From Phoronis australis (lineage: Eukaryota > Phoronida > Phoronidae): a stretch of DNA of 64,000 bases. The notes under the pieces were generated by a model, which saw only the letters and a list, made by a program, of their open reading frames with translations, was not told the DNA's origin and did no database searches. The translations under genes were made by a program, and so were the position numbers. Positions 1 through 11,323 of this stretch are shown in pieces (within the stretch, counting starts at the first letter, position 1; every line of letters begins with the position of its first letter). The stretch lies in NCBI GenBank assembly GCA_002633005.1, contig NMRA01000430.1:165997-229996 (forward strand), read 5' to 3'.

Positions 1-46
1 CTCCCTCCCACCGTCCATCCCACCCTCCCTCCGTCCCTCCCTCACT
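1..46. repeat. CCCTCC-rich simple repeat
   Basis: An irregular run of CCCTCC/CCGTCC units at the window edge; its left limit is unknown. Confidence 0.7.
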
Positions 47-142
47 ATATGGTTACGGTATCCAAAGCATGGTAGACTCTAACGGTGCTCCACCTTTCAA
101 CCACATGAAGTGCAAGTACAGTATTTCACCTCGACTGCATAA

Positions 143-372
143 CTATAATTGTGTCTGTCGGCTTCCGCTAGTAGGAAGTACAGGAAGAGATTTTAGTCTG
201 CGTTGGTTGTGGTACCACGAGTACAACTTCACATGATTGAAAAGATTCTCTTTATTCATGTCCGAGAGGCTACTTGTTAACCTTTGCAGCCCAGCATTAA
301 AATGCGCCACCGCCTGACTATTCAGGTGTTGAAATTCTGAATAGTCCTTCAGCCTGTACGCTGGACTGCATG
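143..372 (-). CDS. KDZ-like gene, last coding exon
   Basis: The acceptor is TTTCTAG|. It encodes CSPAYRLKDY, NSQAVAHFNAGLQRL and a VKLYSWYHNQRR end, then TAG at 145-143. Family members usually have a Glu in the NSQ/NTQ block; here the position reads Ala, then His. The polyadenylation site is beyond the left edge. Confidence 0.85.
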
Positions 373-3300
373 CTAGAAAGAAAGGGGTATTTACTTTGGT
401 TTGCTTTCTTGTTAATGCTAACTGTTAGTATCAAACATCCTGGCTACAATGCTTCTACAATGAGACTAGCAACGTTATATGATTTTTGATCATCCAATTT
501 TATGGTTCATTTATCACATTTGACAAAATGTCAAGGCAACCTCATATCTTCAATTTTTCTGCATGGTGGCATCTAAAGTTTCAGGACAACTTGAAGTTCT
601 ACATGTAATTGTTATTAAATATAACACTTGCAAATTACCTTTATGGTTATACCAATGAAAGGAATCCACTTTCATTTGGCACAGTCCGAAGTGGCTGCTA
701 TCCCTGTCGAGGCAATACTCCTGCAGCTTACAAGCGAAATCGTAAACTACCATCTTCGGGGCTAAAAGTAAAATGAAATTCTCTTGATGCAGTGACCATC
801 TTCGTTAAGTTCGTAAATACGTCTAAACATACATCAACATGAAATTTGCTGCAAAAAGCACAAACCCTGCAGTTCAAGGCCCAGAGTCGTCATGTCAAAA
901 CTATGGAGGGAACTATCCTTCTCCTACCTAACCCCAAATGGTGGGTATTCTGTCAGTTTGGAATCCATTGTTACCTTTATTTATCATTATTTTCTTTAAG
1001 AGAAACATATTCGAAGGGCATGTGATGTAGACAGAAAATTTCTCGCTTCCAAGCTTGAAGTAGGGTTCTTCTGGGTATCTTGGGCACATTTGGGGTGCTT
1101 TATTATTTTTCTCTGCTTTGTGGTAGCCATAGCTCAACTAAGGGAGAAGAGTTGACAGGGTGGTGCGCTCCCCCCCCCCTTAAATCCACCGTTGATTCTT
1201 CAAATTTAACACCGTTGCTTGACCTTGAATAACCCAGCTTTTTGTGAAATGGTGTTTTTGAGTAAAAAGGTAGGCTTCTGAAGAAAATTTTATATGTCTA
1301 CTCAATCAAAGTGAGATACTGATTTGATGACTACACAAAAGTGTACATTGATGCAATATGACAGCTTAATATGCGTTCCTTTCAAGATTTCATTTCCAGA
1401 TTACTGTTTTAGGTCTACATGTTTTCAATAATTCTGACCAGTTCCATACCTTCTGGCCATCTTGTCCACAGAAGTGTGAAGGCGTTGTTGGGGCTTTCGT
1501 GTAGAGCCATAAGCTCGAAGCCGTAGGAAATCCCTGAAGCAAATAACAAATGGTACTTTTTACTTCAACAAAGCCACACCAAGATAAATGAGCCTCAGCT
1601 TCTTTTCCGTAAGGAACAATTTCGCGCTTGGACGAGAGTCCGAAAACTTACTGATCGATGGTTCATCCAGATTTGTGTACATTGGTCAAGGGTTTTTGCG
1701 GGGATATTTAGACAGCAAATGTCACCTTTAATTTACTTCCAGCCATGCAACCAGCCATCATAAGTTCACTTTTGGAGAAAGTCACATTGTTGATATCAAG
1801 GGAACAACAAAAATTTTGCATCAGCATTTAAGTAATACAAATATTGAAGATTCAACAAAGAAATGGAACAGGTCACTTTGAATTAGAATACCATTACTTT
1901 TGTTAAGAGTTCAAATCGTCCAACAACTAAACTAAGGTCTTGGTCAACTGAGAATAAACATACTGCTACATCATTAGTAAGGTACCGGTACCCATGTGTA
2001 AAACCAAGCATGTACAGCCAACTTACCATGCTGACACAAAACGTTGAAGACACCAGGCGTCAAACTTTTGTGTCCATAGCCACATGTCTCCCTGCAACTC
2101 GATGATGCTGCCTCCGGCTTTCGGTCAGCCTCAAACATGGGTCGCTGACGTAGCTGAGGCCACATTGGGAAGAATGAGAGTGGGTCACCTTCAGGTTGAC
2201 TATACTCTATATCCGTCACCTGGGTTTCCATGGACTCAACAATGCTTATAAGTTTTCCTACAGCTTCTTTGAGCTCGGGTGTGAAGTCACCCAGATGCCT
2301 TTAAAAACACATACATTTATCATGCGGTGGACATTTCTTTTAAACAAGAATATTAGACCAGGATCAGTTTTATCCACATTCTTTTAGGCACAGCTTCTAT
2401 TGTGAGTTAGTGATGCAGTAAATTAGATTATATAGCATGCTGGAAACTACTTTCCAAACTAGCTCAAACCTTGGGTTTGTTTTTGTTGACAAAATTGTTA
2501 TTACTTGATCAGTTTCAAAAATTCAAGAACCCAAAAGTCTAATTTTACTCCTCCATTCAGATTTTATAGTGTTTCTATCAGTTTTCATGTCTCAGAAAGA
2601 AAATGGAAAAATAGTGATTTCAAGCCCTCCACTTAAATATGATCTGATAAGAAACTGTAATTACCCTCACTATGTGATCAAGTGAATAGTCGCTCTATTG
2701 ATAACTACCCCTGTTGTGAATGGAATGTGGAAAGGACTGGTCCACCCGACGACATACCCATTGGAGAAATTCAATATTGTTTAAAGGGGATGTTTACAGC
2801 ATGACTGCAAAATACATAATTTTGCAGTTACCCACAAAATTGCATCGTTATATTTGGGTATACGAATTTAACATATGTCTATTCTAGGACTTGCTTTTAT
2901 GAATTTGAACAAAAACAATAAGATATACACACAAAGAAACAAGGCTACATAGTCTGGAAGGAACTGGGACTACTATTGTATTCAAATAAAAAAATCAAAA
3001 TTTCAGAAAAATATTGTAATTAATGAAGATACAACATTAATTAAAAACATACCTCACTAGCCTTCCTAATACAGGAAACTTGTCTTGGAGGAATTTTAGT
3101 TCCTTTGGCCTATGCAGAATGAGAGTCGTATGCAGGCATCTTTTCATCCGCTCAAGCGATGTCACAGGAAAAGCTGCGCACACTGGTGAGCTCGTCCAGA
3201 GAATTCTCATGAATTCTGACCACTCTTTTTTGATTGAGTTCTTTTCTCCATCTTTGGCTATCCGCAAGACACCTTAAACAAATTTATAATATAATCAACT

Positions 3301-6300
3301 ATAACAGATTGAAAAGTCACCAAATATAGATTTCACTGGTAGACCTGTTGAAGTGTAAAGCGTTTTGTCTCACTGTAACATATATTAAGTGATCAAAAGA
3401 TGGTTGATCAACTGTGAAGGTTGGCAAATGTTCTGACGTCATAGAATGATCCAATTTATGAAAATATAACCTGGTTCCGACCGTGACCATAACGAGACTC
3501 GTCTTGTCCCCTTACGGTCATTTTTACCGATTCTGTTCACGTCGTAGTATTTTGGGTATTTTCTCACTTTGAAGCACCAAACAACAGAAATTGTCCTGTT
3601 ATGGCAAACCTGAATCGTTACAGTCACATTGGCAAAGTGGGCATATTTTCATGAAGTAAATCACTCAAAGATGTCAGGACAGCCTAGTGGTCTTAAGTGA
3701 ACCTGTATGCCCACTCTTCACTATTACTTGTACAACAAGAAAGTGGAAGCCATAAACAATGTCAAGTTGGAATCTGAGCATGATTTTGGTACTGCAGTTT
3801 TGCTACAATACACAATAAGACAATATGATTATAATGAGTCTAAATGACCATAATGGGTCAGTACAGATGGAAATGATATCCTGGAACTTCTTGCCACTCT
3901 TCGCTATTGGACATATACCTGCAGGGGATATTTTTGTTTAAATTCACCTGCACTTCCAGTTCTCATTACCTTGAAATTCCACTGGCAGGACAGACATAAG
4001 TTCACCATACTCTGACGTTCCTATGGTGGATGTTGAAAAACATCTCAATAGCCGACGAGCTTTACTGTCTGGAATGGCGACCCTTTCCTTAAACTGCGTG
4101 TTACATAGAAATAAAATTTGGTAACAATAAATACAAGGGCTTACTTTGGCTGATCTCCAAATCATCCAATACCTTTAATTGTTTACTCCTCGAACACAGA
4201 TGAGTTAAAGGAGAATGCCACCCAATTTAATTAGTCTTTTTTACCGTCTTAATTGGTCTATATCCACGACACCTCGTAAGAGGTTGATCTTACCTGGCCG
4301 AGAGGTGTCACGTCAACGCGTAAGGAAGGTGAGAAACGACACAGTGACGTCAGTGGTTCTTCTGCAGAGTGAGTGCCACTATGGTGCGGTGTATCATTCC
4401 CGCTTGTGCAAACTATGAAGCTGTTAGGAACGCAGATATATCGTTTATTTGATTTCCTTGAGAGCCCATAATGCTTCGAAAGTAGCTTAGGATAGTGAAA
4501 AATGAAAAGTATGCCGTTAATACCAAGTATGAGGCCGTGAAACGTATCCGTGTCTGTCAGTGGCCTGCATTTCGTCGGATCAGTTGTTAATCGATATTTG
4601 ATTATGGAGAATTGTAGTTGGCCATAGAAACATAAACAATTACAATTAATTCAAGGGATGAGTACATAACATTTTATGTAACTTGTTTGATGACTGACTC
4701 GTTCGTGAGGTTTCTGTTTGGTCCTCTGGCAGTAGGATGTTTTCGCCAGTTCTTTTTCTCAGCCCTAAAAAATGTCATAAGCACACCTTCGTTTAGACGC
4801 GGAGAAAATCAGGATGGTCAGTAAGATAAATCTACGCTTCTCCAACTTGCGGAATTTTGTGGCAGCAAACGCGTCAGTCGTTTCCGTTATTGTGTAGTTA
4901 GCTCACTGCCACCAAGACTCCGTTGTATGTGGACGTTCACGGAGCCTCCCTGTTACTTCTTAATCAGTGTATTCCAATAGCCTGTGAAACCTAACGATCA
5001 ACCTGTGAAGTCTTCGTCAGATGAGCACTCATCGAAGTCGGGATTGCGAGTTAACGTTTAGTGTGCGTTTTGTTTCAAAATAAAGTATTCTCACTCAAAC
5101 CAATGCTTATATAAAACTGAAACCAAGTCTGTCTCATTAGAAACAATTTTTAATGCCTTGGAGTGTTCATGAGTGCAAATGTTTTGAGAAGCCAGCAAAT
5201 GAATAAATCACTGTGTTACCGGCGTTACATGCAGTCGACCGCGCACCGAGGCCATGTGAGCACATGCTGATTCAGTGTTTGCTGACAGAAGGTTGTTGTG
5301 AAACACAATAGTTTGCTTTTACATTCATATACATTATTCGAATCATTGCAGTTGTACAACTTTTGCCCTCACGGCTCTGTGGAAGGATAGCCCGACTTTG
5401 CGGCCCCGACGAGCTAGTGAGTAGATTTGCAGTTTCGCGGCTAATTCACCAAAATATTTAGATACCAATATTGGCTGATGTCTTGAGTCCGGCCGTGATG
5501 GGCCTGATCGGGTTCCGAGCCACAGGCCGGGATAGCAAGTGTGTTTAGAACTGAAAAAATCGCATCTAAAATCACAGCAAACAGCTATTTTCAACTGTCT
5601 GTATTGCACAGATGAATAATTTGAATTTATCACCGAACAGACTCCAAACTGCTGCAATCGACCTTGGTAAATTAGCCTACCGAACTTTGTAGGCTACAGT
5701 ACGTTCAAATACCTAGAAATCCGTAACAGCGAAATAAAATAACACCTTGTTTCAATAACTGTGTATTTGTAAGGATTTTACATCGAAGTTTGATTTATTA
5801 GTGTAAAACGATGAATTCAAGCGATAAGCTGAAACCAGTAAGCGTGTTGCGAACTGCTGAACAGACTGCATTCGAACCTCTGACGTCATTGGTTAATTTC
5901 AACACCTCTGTCAGCCATCAGGTAAAAGAGCTGTACTTGCTGTTCTCAAGTGGAACTACTCGATCTCAATTGATACAAACTAGGTTGTTTTTTGGGTGGC
6001 ATTCTCCTATCAGATTTATGTGATGTTTCACGTTCGTAAGTACCCAACATGGGAATCCTTACATGCATGTGCTAGTATGAAGACTCATTCTAACGCAAAT
6101 TTTAATTTCAGTAAGACACTGCTTGCAAATATGCTTTTAAGAAATTTTAGCTGATAATACTTATCAAGAAGGAGGCAAACTATTGCTGGGACGTCTCCTC
6201 GAGAATGGCGTGCATTTAAGGAGTTCTTGCCGAATGCCAACATCCGTGCCGTCCATCAGTAGAAGTTCAGGGAAAGTCCCACACAATGGGCAGCAAAACT

Positions 6301-9300
6301 CGGCTGATGAAAACGATATGTCCAGAAGGGCAAGGTAGGAATACCAGCCTTTCTTGAACACCACATATGGCATGATGGCTTCCAAAAGCATGTCTCTGTC
6401 TGCAAACGTTTCCTTTAAGACACTATATTCAGTAAACAGTGTGTGCCTGAAAATAACCAAACTCTGTATGAAATGAACGTAAGTAACGTGTACAAATAAA
6501 TCTATTGAAGAGACTTCTGCATCTTTCCATGCTTGTTTAAAAAACTTTATCCCCACACATTCCATATTTTAGTTTCCGTATTTGAAAACGCGATAAAAAC
6601 TGTCACGCTTTTCTGCCCAGCTTAAATGGGAAATGGCACCATGATATGTATAATAATCCAATATGTCTGAAACTTTAAAATCTGCTTCATATCATCCAAA
6701 AAATCTTAGTAAGCGAAGTTGTTTGGTGAGAAATAACTGGGATTCAAATCTATAACTTTTAGTGATGTTTCATCTAATTTTGTGGCTTTTATTTAAATTG
6801 GGTTTCGCATGATTTTATGAAACTGAACGCGGGTATCTCTAAAGGTGCTGTCTCGTGTTCAGTTAAAAAAGCACACTAAATTGGATTTATAAGCCACAAA
6901 AACTACATGTTATCAATGTTTAATTCCTCAGTGTGTTAGCATTTCTTAAAACAATGACAATTTATTTTTGATGGTCTGAAACTGATTTTAGTGCATTGAT
7001 ACTTTACCATCAAAAGCGTCAAGTTGCCGTATTTTGGTAGAAATTAAAAAATCTAATCACGGCTAAGTTTGATATTAACAGAGATAGATAGTTGGAAGGC
7101 AATGACAATGATCCGAGGAAGATGTGTATTCTTTCCAGAAATAATGCTTGATAAAGCGGACTCAACATAGACGTGCGTGTTTGTTCAATGAAGTATTATG
7201 ACCACACATTTAATGACTAGGGTACGTTGGGCTTACCTCCCCAATAGAAAGCCAAACATATAACGCCGAAGCAGTTCGTGGCTGAGCATGACACAATTAT
7301 TGATGTTGAGTAAACAGTCGCCGTTACCATCATAATAGAGTTCTCGACTGCATAATGAGCATTCCTTCGTTTGCACTGTAAGATATTAACACAGAATAAT
7401 TTCAAATCATGCCCTCAATTGTGTATATTAATTGAGGCCTACTACTAACATGACTAACAGTTCAGTTCTAGTCTTGATGGGCCTCACTGCTAGACCCCCT
7501 CGAGTTTCTAATGTAACAACAAAGCTTACGAATGGTTCCAGTGGATCAATGCAATAGACATACATGCACACATCTGGTACATGTATCAGACCACCTGTAA
7601 TTACTTTTTACATATCATCCAATGTTTTATCAAAACATGTGCAATACGCCCTTGCTTTATAACTTGTAATAATTTTCAAAAAACACCCAGACAAGGGTAA
7701 TCTTTTTGTGTATTATTCTAAATTCAAGAACGTATTGTTATGCAGCATTTCTGGTAAAGAGTGCATGGCTGTGTTCATGATCATGATTTTTGTCCGCCCT
7801 CCCACTATTTAGTTTCATTGGTTGAGAGTCTTATTTATTATCCCTTTTCTGTGGATACATATAGTTACCAATCTTATTTTGTAAGTGGTGGATCCAGGGC
7901 TACCCAACCCTGGCCACCTTTAAGTTAACGAATGGAAAACTTCTTACCGTTTACTTGAATGATATCATTTGTTGTTATGATAACACCTTCTGTCACATAC
8001 AAGTATAACTCGGCAGAACAATAAGGACATTGAGTTTGGTCAACTTGAAGAACTGTCGGATAAGGCATGTGTTGTCTGCGAAGATTTGACTTTTGATTAC
8101 TGGTCAGAACAAACTGTATTGGTGTCTTTGACATGCATTTGTACTGCTCATTATGGTCTGTGCCGCCATCATACTGCCTTAAGAGAGGTTCCAAGACATC
8201 TCTTACAGGCGTGTCAGGATCTTCGGTGGCAGCTTGTAGACTTTTTACGTGTCTACAAGACTTTGGCTTGCTGCGACACAAACAGCAACGTATACCAGTC
8301 CTAGCCACTGTTAAAACCCCAAGGGTGCCACCATCTTCAACAACAACATGATCGCCCAACAGACTTATGTTAATACCGGCATTCTGAAAGAAAACAAAGA
8401 GTCAACACAATCAAATACCAGTATTTTGTAAGATTTGAACCATGTTATTATTTAATTGATATTGTACAAAAATTACAAAGCTTTTGTTGTGAGATCCATC
8501 GTCTTAGCAGGTTGTAAATTTAATTTTTTGACTTTGAATTCATAACGATTTCCGAATAATTTTTTATAATTATCACTCCAACATTTTTGCAACATCTCAA
8601 AAATTTCGGTTATGAAGCCTGGACCATTAGATTGCTACCCCACACAATGTCTGGTGACACTCCCTGGCCTATATCTACATGCAACTGTATGAGCAGTTCT
8701 TGGAACCTTCCAGGGGTCTTTTCTCCATTACATCACTAATTGCCTACTGTAATACCAATAATTATTATGTTATTGTGCATTGTTGTAGAGTAATGTAGGG
8801 GAAAATGCCCTTAACGGCCAAAATGCAAATAGTCGCGATGATGATGATGACGATGATGACAATGAGTCTTGTGATGATGACAATGATGTTGACGATGACA
8901 ATGCTTGTGATGATGATCATGAAGATGGTGGTGGTGATGATGGTGGTGGTGGTGGTGGAGTTGACGATGATAGTGATGAAAAACATGATGAGATTTTAGA
9001 TATATTCAGTAAAAATGTTAAAGTTTGTAAATGGCATCACGCTGGTTGAAAATCGGACCTCTTGTGGGGGTTCAAGTTCTGTAACGGGTCTTCCATATGA
9101 ATGATCTGAAAAAGCAACACAAATATCATTGAAAAATAATGGTCACTGGGAATCTTATTCTAGAATTTGTGGTGGTAAAAATTAAAGAATACATTTCGTT
9201 AGGTTCGAGAAACCACCCAATACATCATAAACAATTGATGTACATGCATACGAGCAGACCTATCGATCACTTGAAATCTGCCCAGCTAACCGAGATAACA

Positions 9301-10406
9301 TGTCCTTCAAGTTGTTCCTTAACTAACTTTCCGCAATTAATACCATATCAATAACCACTCATTTTAATAAAAATAAACATATATATTTGTCAAACCGTCG
9401 GGAATGGTGAGCTCATATCATTTTATTTACTGTACCTGCATTATCAAGTTCAGGAGCGATACTGTGGATAGCATCCAGATCATTCAAAATTGTCTTGGCA
9501 GCACAGGCGTGAATGCAGACTCGATAGTCACTGCTTTCTACAAATTCTAAAAGAAACACAGATTGCATCCAAGTTGAAATTCATCTGTTTCAAACAGTCA
9601 AAAACAAAAAATATGCACCTGATACAATAAGCCAAAAGTGACATTTCTCATATAAGTCAATATCTATGAGACAAAACTATCTTACCGAAGCAATATCAAT
9701 GACACTAAACTCGGAAAAGTATTCCCTGAAACAATAACTAATCGTAAATTTACTCTCTTCAATTAATATCAAAGACAGTAAAAACAGCAATATACTACAC
9801 AATTAACGGATAAGCATAAAAAGTCACCTGAATAGGCAATGTCTTGACTGTGTTCTAAATTATGAACGAAGGCACTGTTGGAACGATCACAAGAGCAGGA
9901 GTATAACCATTCCGACTGTCCAAGGAAAGATTTTATCAGTCTCTTCACCACAACGTACTTGTGAGGCTAAAATAGAAACAATGTGCAAGAGTTTGCCTCC
10001 TTGTGACATGCTTTTTGTCGTACGCCTGTTCCATACAATATATTTACATGTTTTTGACCCCTTTAACTTCAATGTTATAGGCTACAACACATACAAGTAA
10101 CTAGAATGGAAGATTCTGAAACTCGAGCGACCTCTTCACCTGCAACTCACATGTGGACAAAATACTTTATCTTGCAAGACTGGTGAGAAAGAATATTATG
10201 AATGCTTCAACGCAATACTATTTAATCAAGAAACAGAAAAACCATCAAATTTTGTATGTGATTACACTTACATATACTTGTCTTGCCTCCAATCTTACCT
10301 TCAAGCTTCCGTTAGAGGCTACATCTTGCAATACGAATTCTCTTAAAGTTGATGAGTGCACAAAAGCACTGTGTTGCTTCAAGGAGTGCACATATGCTTG
10401 TTCCAT
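143..10406 (-). CDS. KDZ-transposase-like / HMGXB3-like protein, 13 coding exons
   Basis: Transcript order of exons: 10299-10436 (ATG at 10406), 9828-9966, 9436-9546, 9059-9105, 7948-8383, 7237-7375, 6446 to about 6167, 3970-4093, 3053-3272, 2027-2298, 1450-1533, 639-761, 143-372 (TAG at 143-145). Every junction has GT-AG and matching phase except 6167/4093. Total is about 760 residues. Seen in order: a CSC...CIH SWIM-like cluster, CCLC and CRH zinc-like residues, CPYC, CSLC with LYYDG, CPLCG with MDGT.VGIR, FPMWPQLRQR, LTPGVFNVLCQHG, ISYGFELM, VVYDFACKLQEYC, VDSFHWYNHK, CSPAYRL and NSQAVAHFNAGL. This order of motifs is that of KDZ-superfamily transposases and the animal HMGXB3-like proteins derived from them. 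The acidic residues of FEADRK and VVYD are candidates for the first two catalytic positions. The third, normally a Glu a few residues after NSQ/NTQ, is Ala here. A domesticated nuclear protein is my inference; an intron-bearing, decaying transposon copy is the alternative. Confidence 0.85.
639..761 (-). CDS. KDZ-like gene exon: second catalytic Asp and FHW..H motif
   Basis: The acceptor is CTTTTAG| and the donor AAAG|GTAATT; phase 1 to 1. It encodes PKMVVYDFACKLQEYC and VDSFHWYNHK, the most recognisable KDZ block. The Asp of VVYD is the probable second catalytic acid. Confidence 0.9.
1450..1533 (-). CDS. KDZ-like gene exon: YGFELM segment
   Basis: The 84-bp exon has acceptor GCTTCAG| and donor GAAG|GTATGG. 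It encodes ISYGFELMALHESPNNAF, matching the family block that follows the C-x-HG motif. Confidence 0.87.
2027..2298 (-). CDS. KDZ-like gene exon: catalytic core, first Asp and TPGVF..CQHG motif
   Basis: The 90-codon exon has acceptor TTAAAG| and donor CATG|GTAAGT. It contains FPMWPQLRQRPMFEADRK and LTPGVFNVLCQHG, both hallmarks of KDZ proteins. The Asp of FEADRK is the likely first catalytic acid (inferred from position). Confidence 0.87.
3053..3272 (-). CDS. KDZ-like gene exon: SPVC segment
   Basis: The acceptor is TTTAAG| and the donor GAG|GTATGT; phase 1 in and 2 out. It encodes a charged start, then WTSSPVCAAF and a long helix-like segment. The family has a similar W...SPVC block before the catalytic core. 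Confidence 0.78.
3970..4093 (-). CDS. KDZ-like gene exon
   Basis: The acceptor is CACGCAG| and the donor CAAG|GTAATG; phase 0 in and 1 out. It encodes FKERVAIPDSKARRLL and an acidic/Ser-rich stretch, which fits the segment that follows the MDGT motif in HMGXB3-like proteins. Confidence 0.75.
4209..6011 (+). mobile_element. TIR element (~1.8 kb) with a decayed THAP-like start, in a KDZ-gene intron
   Basis: The left end AGGAGAATGCCACCC and right end GGGTGGCATTCTCCT are inverted copies. The left end directly follows TTAA; the right flank (ATCA) no longer shows TTAA. From ATG 4381 a frame reads MVRCIIPACANYEAVRNADI, then S-F-I, a stop, F-P: the C-x4-C and SF..FP spacing of a THAP-domain start with inactivating stops. 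No other coding part was recognised inside. It lies in the intron between KDZ-gene exons 6167 and 4093. Confidence 0.5.
4381..4467 (+). pseudogene. THAP-domain-like start, broken
   Basis: M-V-R-C-x4-C...SF-x-stop-FP follows the beginning of a THAP zinc finger (C2-C pair, then a small loop ending near FP). In-frame stops come after 24 codons and again three codons later. Probably the relic of the transposase of the surrounding TIR element. Confidence 0.4.
6167..6446 (-). CDS. KDZ-like gene exon: CPLCG and MDGT motif; 3' end unresolved
   Basis: The acceptor is TTTTCAG| at 6446 and completes the Arg codon split from the previous exon. It encodes about 90 residues including CPLCG, LLLMDGTDVGIRQELL and an Arg-rich end. 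No good phase-0 donor precedes the in-frame TGA at 6166-6164, yet the next exon (4093) opens in phase 0. A missed small exon, an unusual splice site or a real truncation are all possible. Confidence 0.75.
7237..7375 (-). CDS. KDZ-like gene exon: CSLC / LYYDG segment
   Basis: The acceptor is CTTACAG| and the donor GAG|GTAAGC; phase 1 in and 2 out. Only the phase-correct frame gives the family pattern C-x2-C, YYDG, then HELLRRYMFGFLLG. The longer open frame on this strand is a shadow. Confidence 0.87.
7948..8383 (-). CDS. KDZ-like gene, largest exon with Cys-rich region
   Basis: The 145-codon exon has acceptor CTTTCAG| and donor ACG|GTAAGA. It starts NAGINISLLGDHVVVEDGG and contains CCLC, CRHVKSLQ and CPYC, spaced as in the Cys/His-rich region before the KDZ catalytic part. 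Cys and His residues probably bind zinc (inference). Confidence 0.88.
8817..8990 (+). repeat. GAT/GGT trinucleotide repeat tract
   Basis: Imperfect GAT, GAC and GGT triplets fill this stretch in an intron of the KDZ-like gene. One plus frame reads as poly-Asp/Gly, which explains the long open frames here on both strands. Confidence 0.8.
9059..9105 (-). CDS. KDZ-like gene, short linker exon
   Basis: The 47-bp exon has a good acceptor (TTTTTCAG|) but a weak donor (GAG|GTCCGA). It was chosen because it is the only candidate that takes phase 1 in and gives phase 0 out, as the flanking exons need. It encodes a Pro/Glu-rich linker. Confidence 0.5.
9436..9546 (-). CDS. KDZ-like gene exon: SWIM-like CxH half
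   Basis: The acceptor is TTTTAG| and the donor GCAG|GTACAG; phase 1 to 1. It encodes RVCIHACAAKTIL, which supplies the CxH that completes the SWIM-like motif, then a leucine-rich, acidic stretch. Confidence 0.8.
9828..9966 (-). CDS. KDZ-like gene exon: start of SWIM-like zinc cluster
   Basis: The acceptor is TTTTAG| and the donor is CAG|GTGACT; phase is 0 in and 1 out. It encodes a basic hydrophobic lead (PHKYVVVKRLIKSFLG) and then a CSCD pair, the CxC half of a SWIM-type zinc finger. The CxH half lies in the next exon. Confidence 0.8.
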
Positions 10407-10436
10407 GGGTATTTCCGCAAGCAAGCGTTCTCCACT
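10299..10436 (-). CDS. KDZ-like gene, first coding exon
   Basis: The acceptor follows a pyrimidine-rich stretch ending TTGTAG, and the donor is AAG|GTAAGA. It is open throughout for 46 codons. The first ATG is at 10406 in the context ACCCATGG, leaving 36 codons. It ends in phase 0, matching the next exon. The protein could start further upstream if another coding exon exists. Confidence 0.65.
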
Positions 10437-10852
10437 CTACAAGTAAAAAAAAATCCCTTGGTGATTAGACCGACTCACAACTTAATTCAACACCAACATT
10501 TTCAACTGTTTGACTTAACAAGTACACTAGCGAATAAAAAATGATAAGATTTTAAAACTGCCAAGTGTTGTATTTAGCTGTCAGTTAAGAACCTTTATAA
10601 AGCATGAAATAGGATCTATGTCTCAAAAACATATAAGCACATAATTAAAATAGTGAATTATCCAAATCCTAACAAAGGCTATTTTAGGACTTGTTATCTT
10701 TGTTTATTGTAACTGTACTCTTCAATTTCCATGAAGGAGGTATGTCACATATACTTCTTGGAAACTCAGAGTACTTGCTGGTGTATTTACCATTCGCCGA
10801 TAGGTCAACTTGAATTCTTGAGTAAAAATATAGTTTCGATTCAGCACATTAC

Positions 10853-10990
10853 CTGAAGTCCTCCTTAAGTTTTCAAAATAGCGTCCCTAAGATTTTTAAG
10901 TTCCAGTGGAGTCGGGATCAGCAGTCCAAATCTGTACTAGATCGTACACCTCTGGACGAACACACGATGTTGTCACGTGATATTTGTTTT
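10853..10990 (-). other. Possible non-coding first exon of the KDZ-like gene
   Basis: A donor-like GGACTTCAG|GTAATG ends at 10853. The region upstream on the minus strand has no long open frame and no ATG leading into the first coding exon, so a 5'-UTR exon is the simplest reading. Its 5' limit is a guess. Confidence 0.3.
10973..10980. promoter_or_regulatory. Palindromic E-box TCACGTGA
   Basis: TCACGTGA is a perfect 8-bp palindrome of the type bound by USF/MITF/TFE-like bHLH-zip factors. It sits at the start of the proposed KDZ-like first exon. A chance match cannot be excluded. Confidence 0.3.
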
Positions 10991-11323
10991 GAAGTTCGTC
11001 TATGTATAGTGTGAGTGAGCAAGCGTGTGCGTACCATCAGAGTTCATTTGCCAGAGTAAAAGCAATTTAACGATCTAGGTGTTCGTTGTAACTAAGGAAA
11101 TTATCACAAGCAGTAAAGCAGAATGTGATTTATTTAGCAGTTGCTGATTTAACTGCTAAAAATGTTCGAGAATTGTCTCGGTAAGGCCGATGTCATTGAG
11201 TCGGCGGGTGACTGGATGTGTGACAGTCTCACAGTTATTTTTTGGGAGATTCGGGGTGGGGGGGGTGAAGGTATGAAAGTATTCACTATAGTGGGTCATT
11301 TTGACTTTTTAAAAAAACAAAGC

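Larger units (their letters stand above)
10437..11323. other. Non-coding stretch upstream of the KDZ-like gene
   Basis: It holds the proposed first exon and E-box described separately. A G-rich tract (GGGGTGGGGGGG) lies near 11252. No further gene was found. Confidence 0.5.

Noticed and set aside
7217-7405. Minus-strand frame starting MKLFCVNILQCKRRN
   Set aside because: It is a shadow: the spliced, phase-correct frame of the same exon gives the KDZ CSLC/LYYDG motif.
8805-8999. Plus-strand acidic protein and minus-strand Ile/Thr protein
   Set aside because: Both are readings of a GAT/GGT triplet repeat inside an intron.
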